DNA of 5,359 nt from JAQGMO01 sp050954505 (GTDB lineage: Bacteria > Pseudomonadota > Gammaproteobacteria > Burkholderiales > Burkholderiaceae_D), in assembly GCA_050954505.1 (NCBI GenBank), contig JBPBPY010000233.1, positions 1-5,359 of the forward strand, in the 5' to 3' direction. A program made the position numbers and the translations under genes. Below, piece after piece: positions 1-5,359 of this stretch; position 1 is the stretch's first letter; each line of letters opens with the position of its first letter. The notes below the pieces were generated by a model. That model was not told the DNA's origin. It worked only from the letters and a program-made list of their open reading frames with translations, and did not search any database.

Positions 1-2138
<2,138 letters not shown>

Positions 2139-2146
2139 CTGTATCA

Positions 2147-2151
2147 CTCCA
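2147..2151 (-). promoter_or_regulatory. rpoC: Ribosome binding site of rpoC
   Basis: Read on the minus strand, TGGAG is followed by 8 bases and then the ATG at 2138-2136. This is a moderate Shine-Dalgarno match at normal spacing, and it supports the ATG that yields the conserved MKALLDLFK N-terminus. An in-frame GTG two codons upstream (2147-2145) overlaps the Shine-Dalgarno itself and is not a plausible start. The next in-frame stop upstream is at 2204-2202. Confidence 0.8.
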
Positions 2152-2217
2152 GTTGGCGTGAAAAAACTTCTAATGTCCAACCCATTGTTGACGATGGGCC
2201 ATTACAAAGAACCTCGT

Positions 2218-2245
2218 ATTATATTTCATTGCCGCATTTTGTTTC
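2218..2245 (-). promoter_or_regulatory. Candidate sigma70-type promoter for rpoC (perfect -10, weak -35)
   Basis: Reading the minus strand, a perfect TATAAT lies at 2223-2218 in an AT-rich patch, with a TG dinucleotide three bases upstream of it rather than the one base of a true extended -10. The best -35 is GAAACA at 2245-2240, with a 16-base spacer and only 3 of 6 consensus matches. Transcription would start near 2212-2211, giving a leader of about 74 bases before the rpoC ATG. The sequence shows the hexamer directly; that it works as a promoter is inference. It could be a chance match in an AT-rich spacer. Confidence 0.35.
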
Positions 2246-2254
2246 TTTGCGGCA
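2230..2254 (-). repeat. Inverted repeat, 7-bp stem with 11-base loop
   Basis: Arms at 2230-2236 (TGCCGCA) and 2248-2254 (TGCGGCA) are perfectly complementary around an A-rich loop as read on the transcript strand. It overlaps the weak -35 candidate and lies just upstream of the TATAAT. It could be an RNA hairpin or a protein-binding dyad over the possible promoter. The short arms mean chance cannot be excluded. Confidence 0.4.
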
Positions 2255-2302
2255 TACCTGGCAGCCTTTGCCGGCCGGTGGTCCGTCCGTGGACCTTCAA
2301 CC

Positions 2303-2343
2303 TCACGGCCGCGCGGCTTGATTTTCAAGCGGCGCGGCCGTGA
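2303..2343 (-). repeat. Large near-perfect inverted repeat / RNA stem-loop between rpoB and rpoC
   Basis: Arms 2303-2321 and 2325-2343 pair at 18 of 19 positions around a three-base loop (2322-2324). The only mismatch is 2315 against 2331. Twelve consecutive pairs at the base are mostly G-C, followed after the mismatch by six more. In rpoBC mRNA this would be a very stable stem with an AAA loop, starting 80 bases after the rpoB stop. No T-run follows on either strand, so it does not fit the standard rho-independent terminator. Possible roles are an RNase III or RNase E processing site, a stabiliser of the rpoB 3' end, an attenuator or pause element, or one copy of a dispersed palindromic element. 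The fold is seen in the sequence; the role is not. Confidence 0.85.
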
Positions 2344-2362
2344 TGCAACATTTGACAGGTTG

Positions 2363-2387
2363 CCGGGACCAGCGCAGCCAGTCCCGG
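2363..2387 (-). repeat. Inverted repeat, 7-bp GC-rich stem with 11-base loop, just after rpoB
   Basis: CCGGGAC at 2363-2369 is perfectly complementary to GTCCCGG at 2381-2387. In the transcript this hairpin comes first after the rpoB stop (36 bases later) and is followed, 19 bases on, by the much larger stem at 2343-2303. No U-tract follows. The tandem arrangement suggests a structured 3' end to the rpoB segment of the mRNA. Confidence 0.55.
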
Positions 2388-2422
2388 GGTACTTCTCATG
2401 GCTTGACTCTACAGCTTGATCC

Positions 2423-5359
2423 TCAATCGCGTTCCAGATCGATGTCGATACCCAGCGAGCGGATTTCCTTGACCAGCACGTTGAACGATTCCGGCATGCC
2501 GGCGTCGATCACATGGTCGCCCTTGACCAGGTTTTCATACACCTTGGTACGGCCGTTGACGTCATCCGACTTCACCGTCAGCATTTCCTGCAGCACGTAG
2601 GAGGCGCCGTAGGCTTCCAATGCCCAGACTTCCATCTCACCGAAGCGCTGGCCGCCGAACTGGGCTTTACCACCCAAAGGCTGCTGCGTCACCAGCGAGT
2701 ACGGTCCGGTCGAGCGTGCATGCATCTTGTCATCGACCAGATGGTGCAGCTTGAGCATGTGCATGTAGCCAACGGTGACGTTGCGTTCGAACGCTTCGCC
2801 GGTGCGGCCGTCATACATGGTGACCTGGTTCTTCGATGGCGTCATGCCCAGTTTGAGGGCGATGTCGTCCGGGTAAGCCAGGTCGAGCATGCGGCCGATT
2901 TCGCTTTCATGGGCGCCGTCGAACACCGGCGTTGCGAACGGCACGCCGAGTTTCAGGTTGTTGGCCAGCGACAGGATTTCTTCATCGCTGAAGTTTTCCA
3001 GGTCTTCGGTCTTGCCCGACTCGTTGTAGATCGTGGTCAGGAACTTGCGCAATTCGGTGGCCTTGGCTTGCGCCTTGATCATTTCACCGATACGCAGGCC
3101 GAGGCCCTTGGCAGCCCAGCCCAAGTGAACCTCGAGAACCTGACCGACGTTCATCCGCGACGGCACACCCAGCGGGTTCAACACCACGTCGGCTGGCGTA
3201 CCGTCGGCCATGTACGGCATGTCTTCGATCGGCACGATGCGCGAAACCACACCCTTGTTACCGTGACGGCCGGCCATCTTGTCGCCTGGCTGCAGGCGGC
3301 GCTTGACGGCAAGATAGACCTTGACCATCTTTTGCACGCCTGGCGGCAGTTCATCGCCTTGCGTGAGCTTCTTGCGCTTTTCTTCGAATGCCAGGTCGAA
3401 CTGGTGACGCTTCTCGGCGATCGATTCCTTGATCGCTTCGAGTGCCACGGCCGTGTCGTCTTCCGATGGACGGATGTCGAACCAGTGGTACTTGTCGAGG
3501 TCGTCGAGGTATTCCTTGCTGATCTTGGTGCCCTTGACTGCCTTTTTCGGGCCGCCATTGATGACCTTGCCGATCAACATCTTTTCCAGACGCTGGAATG
3601 CATCGCCTTCAACGATACGCAGCTGATCGTTCAGGTCCAGGCGATAGCGCTTGAGTTCATCATCGATGATCTGCTGGGCGCGCTTGTCGCGTGGAATGCC
3701 TTCACGGGTGAAGACCTGCACGTCGATGACGGTGCCGATCATGCCCGAAGGCACGCGCAGCGAGGTGTCCTTGACGTCCGAAGCCTTCTCGCCAAAAATG
3801 GCGCGCAACAGCTTTTCTTCCGGCGTCAGCTGGGTCTCGCCCTTTGGCGTGACTTTACCGACCAGCGTATCGCCGGCTTCGACTTCCGCACCGATGTAGA
3901 CAATGCCCGATTCATCGAGGCGCGCCAGCTGGTTTTCCGCCAGGTTGGAGATGTCGCGCGTGATTTCTTCGGCGCCCAGCTTGGTGTCGCGTGCCACAAC
4001 CGACAGTTCTTCGATATGGATCGAGGTGTAGCGGTCGTCTGCCACCACCTTTTCGGAGATCAGGATCGAATCTTCGAAGTTGTAGCCGTTCCATGGCATG
4101 AAGGCCACCAGCATGTTCTGGCCTAGTGCCAGTTCGCCCAGATCGGTCGAGGCGCCATCGGCGATGACGTCATGCTTGGCAACACGGTCGCCAACCTGCA
4201 CGATGGGGCGCTGGTTGATGTTGGTGTTCTGGTTGGAACGGGTGTACTTGATCAGGTTGTAGATGTCGACGCCGACTTCACCGGCGGTCGCTTCTTCATC
4301 ATTGACGCGAATCACCACACGGCCGGCATCGATGTAATCGACGATACCGCCACGCAGTGCCTGCACGGTGGTGCCGCTGTCGACTGCCACAGTGCGTTCA
4401 ATGCCGGTACCGACCAAGGCTTTTTCAGGGCGCAGGCAAGGCACGGCCTGGCGCTGCATGTTGGCGCCCATCAATGCGCGGTTTGCATCATCGTGTTCCA
4501 GGAATGGAATCAGCGAGGCGGCAACGGACACGATCTGGCCTGGCGCCACGTCCATGTACTGCACGCGTTCCGGCGAGACCAGAATGGTTTCGCCAGCCTG
4601 ACGGGCCGAGACCAGTTCATCGGAGAGCTCGCCGCTTGGATCGATGGTCGCATTCGCCTGGGCGATGATGTAGCGGCCTTCTTCGATGGCCGACAGGTAA
4701 TCGATCTGCGAGGTGATCTTGCTGCCGTCAACCTTGCGGTATGGGGTTTCCAGGAAACCGTATTCGTTCAGGCGTGCATACAAAGCCAGCGAATTGATCA
4801 AGCCGATGTTCGGACCTTCCGGTGTTTCGATCGGGCAAACGCGGCCGTAGTGGGTTGGATGCACGTCGCGTACTTCAAAGCCGGCGCGCTCACGCGTCAG
4901 ACCGCCAGGTCCGAGTGCCGATACACGGCGCTTGTGGGTAATTTCCGACAGCGGATTGGTTTGATCCATGAACTGCGACAGCTGCGACGAACCGAAGAAT
5001 TCACGGATCGCGGCCGAGATCGGCTTGCTGTTGATCAGGTCATGCGGCATCAGGTTGTCGGCTTCGGCCTGGCCCAGACGCTCCTTGACCGCGCGCTCGA
5101 CACGCACGAGGCCGGCACGGAACTGGTTTTCCGCCAGTTCGCCGACACAACGCACACGGCGGTTGCCCAGGTGATCGATATCATCGACTTCGCCGCGGCC
5201 ATTGCGCAGCTCGACCAGGATCTTGATCACGGCCAGCACGTCTTCATTCGACAGCGTCATCGAGCCGGTCAGTTCATCGCGGCCAATGCGGCGGTTGAAC
5301 TTCATGCGGCCCACGCCCGAGAGGTCGTAGCGGTCTTCGTTGTAAAACAGGCCGTTGAA
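2423..5359 (-). CDS. rpoB: DNA-directed RNA polymerase subunit beta, C-terminal ~72% (partial, 5' end beyond right edge)
   Basis: This encodes the second-largest RNA polymerase subunit, which forms the other wall of the cleft, the rifampicin pocket, the flap over the RNA exit channel and part of the active site. 978 codons plus TGA are visible, beginning in frame at the edge (FNGLFYNEDRYDLSGVGRMKFN, near E. coli residue 385). Domains in order are: fork and rifampicin region (SSQLSQFMDQ, THKRR), NFEDSI (E. coli Glu813 and Asp814), the flap with a proteobacterial insertion (about 3690-3365), GDKMAGRHGNKG (Lys1065 and Lys1073), DDKMHARSTG (His1237), and the C-terminal clamp-contacting segment ending LGIDIDLERD. 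Relative to E. coli there are net gains of about 13 residues between Asp814 and Lys1065 and about 14 between Lys1065 and His1237. That projects a full length near 1,362-1,370, as in Burkholderiales. No frameshift is seen. It lies upstream of rpoC in the usual operon order. Its start, promoter and any rplL-rpoB attenuator are outside the window. Confidence 0.99.
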   Translation of the reverse strand, partial: FNGLFYNEDRYDLSGVGRMKFNRRIGRDELTGSMTLSNEDVLAVIKILVELRNGRGEVDDIDHLGNRRVRCVGELAENQFRAGLVRVERAVKERLGQAEADNLMPHDLINSKPISAAIREFFGSSQLSQFMDQTNPLSEITHKRRVSALGPGGLTRERAGFEVRDVHPTHYGRVCPIETPEGPNIGLINSLALYARLNEYGFLETPYRKVDGSKITSQIDYLSAIEEGRYIIAQANATIDPSGELSDELVSARQAGETILVSPERVQYMDVAPGQIVSVAASLIPFLEHDDANRALMGANMQRQAVPCLRPEKALVGTGIERTVAVDSGTTVQALRGGIVDYIDAGRVVIRVNDEEATAGEVGVDIYNLIKYTRSNQNTNINQRPIVQVGDRVAKHDVIADGASTDLGELALGQNMLVAFMPWNGYNFEDSILISEKVVADDRYTSIHIEELSVVARDTKLGAEEITRDISNLAENQLARLDESGIVYIGAEVEAGDTLVGKVTPKGETQLTPEEKLLRAIFGEKASDVKDTSLRVPSGMIGTVIDVQVFTREGIPRDKRAQQIIDDELKRYRLDLNDQLRIVEGDAFQRLEKMLIGKVINGGPKKAVKGTKISKEYLDDLDKYHWFDIRPSEDDTAVALEAIKESIAEKRHQFDLAFEEKRKKLTQGDELPPGVQKMVKVYLAVKRRLQPGDKMAGRHGNKGVVSRIVPIEDMPYMADGTPADVVLNPLGVPSRMNVGQVLEVHLGWAAKGLGLRIGEMIKAQAKATELRKFLTTIYNESGKTEDLENFSDEEILSLANNLKLGVPFATPVFDGAHESEIGRMLDLAYPDDIALKLGMTPSKNQVTMYDGRTGEAFERNVTVGYMHMLKLHHLVDDKMHARSTGPYSLVTQQPLGGKAQFGGQRFGEMEVWALEAYGASYVLQEMLTVKSDDVNGRTKVYENLVKGDHVIDAGMPESFNVLVKEIRSLGIDIDLERD
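2720..2722 (-). other. rpoB: Active-site His of beta (E. coli His1237 equivalent)
   Basis: The His codon of DDKMHARSTG lies here. In E. coli the equivalent His1237, together with Lys1065, lies close to the initiating nucleotide, as shown by affinity labelling. The motif is intact. Confidence 0.9.
3254..3280 (-). other. rpoB: Active-site lysines of beta (E. coli Lys1065 and Lys1073 equivalents)
   Basis: In GDKMAGRHGNKG, the first Lys is encoded at 3278-3280 and the second at 3254-3256, eight residues apart as in E. coli. Both lie near the i-site nucleotide and the RNA 3' end in known structures. They are intact here, which indicates a catalytically competent enzyme. Confidence 0.93.
3365..3690 (-). 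other. rpoB: Beta flap insertion (proteobacterial lineage-specific insert)
   Basis: Between QVFTREGIPRDKRA and LTQGDELPPGVQK lies a charged, largely helical stretch (for example DDELKRYRLDLND and KRHQFDLAFEEKRKK). It corresponds to the insertion in the beta flap of proteobacterial RNA polymerases. It is longer than the E. coli version, contributing most of the +13 residues seen in this interval, and has the betaproteobacterial form with a Lys/Gly-rich loop (INGGPKKAVKGTKIS). The boundaries are approximate. Confidence 0.75.
4913..4993 (-). other. rpoB: Rifampicin resistance-determining region of rpoB (E. coli 507-533)
   Basis: The stretch runs from GSSQLSQFMDQTNPLSE through ITHKRRVSAL. The residues that contact rifampicin are of the sensitive type: Gln513, Asp516, Ser522, His526, Arg529, Ser531 and Leu533 are all as in sensitive E. 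coli. The only differences here are Thr at 518 and Val at 530, both of which I recall as normal in betaproteobacteria. The sequence therefore predicts no target-site resistance in this region. Confidence 0.92.

Larger units (their letters stand above)
2139..2422 (-). other. rpoB-rpoC intergenic region, 284 bases, rich in potential hairpins
   Basis: The gap between the rpoB stop and the rpoC ATG is 284 bases, much longer than the E. coli gap of under 100 bases. No convincing gene lies in it. In the transcription direction it contains a 7-bp hairpin (2387-2363), a very strong 19-position hairpin (2343-2303), a small 5-bp stem (2295-2280, loop of 6), a 7-bp stem (2254-2230) and a 5-bp stem (2198-2181, loop of 8). 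The rpoC Shine-Dalgarno follows. The half next to rpoB is GC-rich. The half next to rpoC (about 2160-2250) is clearly AT-richer than the genes and holds a TATAAT hexamer and a run of six T (2166-2161, minus strand). None of the stems is followed directly by a T-run, so I see no classic intrinsic terminator. The region probably serves as an mRNA-level control or processing zone inside a continuous rpoB-rpoC transcript; that role is inference. Confidence 0.75.

Noticed and set aside
2161..2198. Possible intrinsic terminator: CCCAT stem followed by T6 on the minus strand
   Set aside because: The stem is only 5 bp and is separated from the T-run by 14 bases. Terminators need the T-run directly after a strong stem. 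Termination here would also cut off rpoC.
2170..2229. 19-codon minus-strand frame (MKYNTRFFVM start) before rpoC
   Set aside because: It has no ribosome binding site, overlaps the TATAAT candidate, and is of a length expected by chance in AT-rich sequence.
2325..2399. 24-codon minus-strand frame just after rpoB (MRSTPGLAALV start)
   Set aside because: No good Shine-Dalgarno precedes its ATG, and its coding sequence is made of the two hairpins. RNA structure explains the bases better. A leader peptide cannot be excluded but has no support.
2513..4126. Long open frame on the plus strand (537 codons) antisense to rpoB
   Set aside because: It has the same cause as the rpoC antisense frame: it lies in codon register with rpoB and reflects avoidance of TTA, CTA and TCA. 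It has no recognisable domain, and the conserved rpoB product explains the constraint.
4940..4970. Non-E. coli residues in the rifampicin region (Thr at 518, Val at 530) as possible resistance mutations
   Set aside because: These look like normal lineage residues in betaproteobacterial RpoB. The main resistance positions (513, 516, 526, 531) are wild type.

Overview
The window contains the middle of a bacterial RNA polymerase operon, read on the minus strand. The 3' part of rpoB (beta subunit) enters at the right edge and ends at 2423. A 284-base intergenic region follows, and then the 5' half of rpoC (beta' subunit) starts at 2138 and runs off the left edge. Both frames were read codon by codon where it mattered and are open, with no frameshift or in-frame stop.

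Organism: both proteins look like those of a betaproteobacterium of the order Burkholderiales, most likely near Oxalobacteraceae (Herbaspirillum, Janthinobacterium or Massilia-like). The evidence is the betaproteobacterial form of the beta flap insertion, the beta C-terminus ending in LGIDIDLERD, T rather than N at the E. coli 518 position, and a projected beta length of about 1,360-1,370 residues against 1,342 in E. coli. This placement comes from remembered family sequences, not from a search.

Layout: 1-2138 is rpoC (712 codons, N-terminal half: zinc-binding domain, lid, clamp helices, rudder, catalytic Asp triad, secondary-channel rim). 2139-2422 is intergenic. It holds an exceptionally strong near-perfect hairpin (2303-2343), several smaller hairpins, a consensus -10 hexamer that could give rpoC its own promoter, and the rpoC ribosome binding site. 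2423-5359 is rpoB (978 codons, from about E. coli residue 385 to the C-terminus), including the rifampicin region and the active-site residues.

The two genes encode the two large subunits that form the catalytic cleft of RNA polymerase, and they are probably co-transcribed from a promoter beyond the right edge. This is a core housekeeping region. I see no mobile element, CRISPR array, tRNA, rRNA or new defence or metabolic system. The part most worth a second look is the rpoB-rpoC gap, followed by substitutions at the predicted ppGpp site 1 of beta'.
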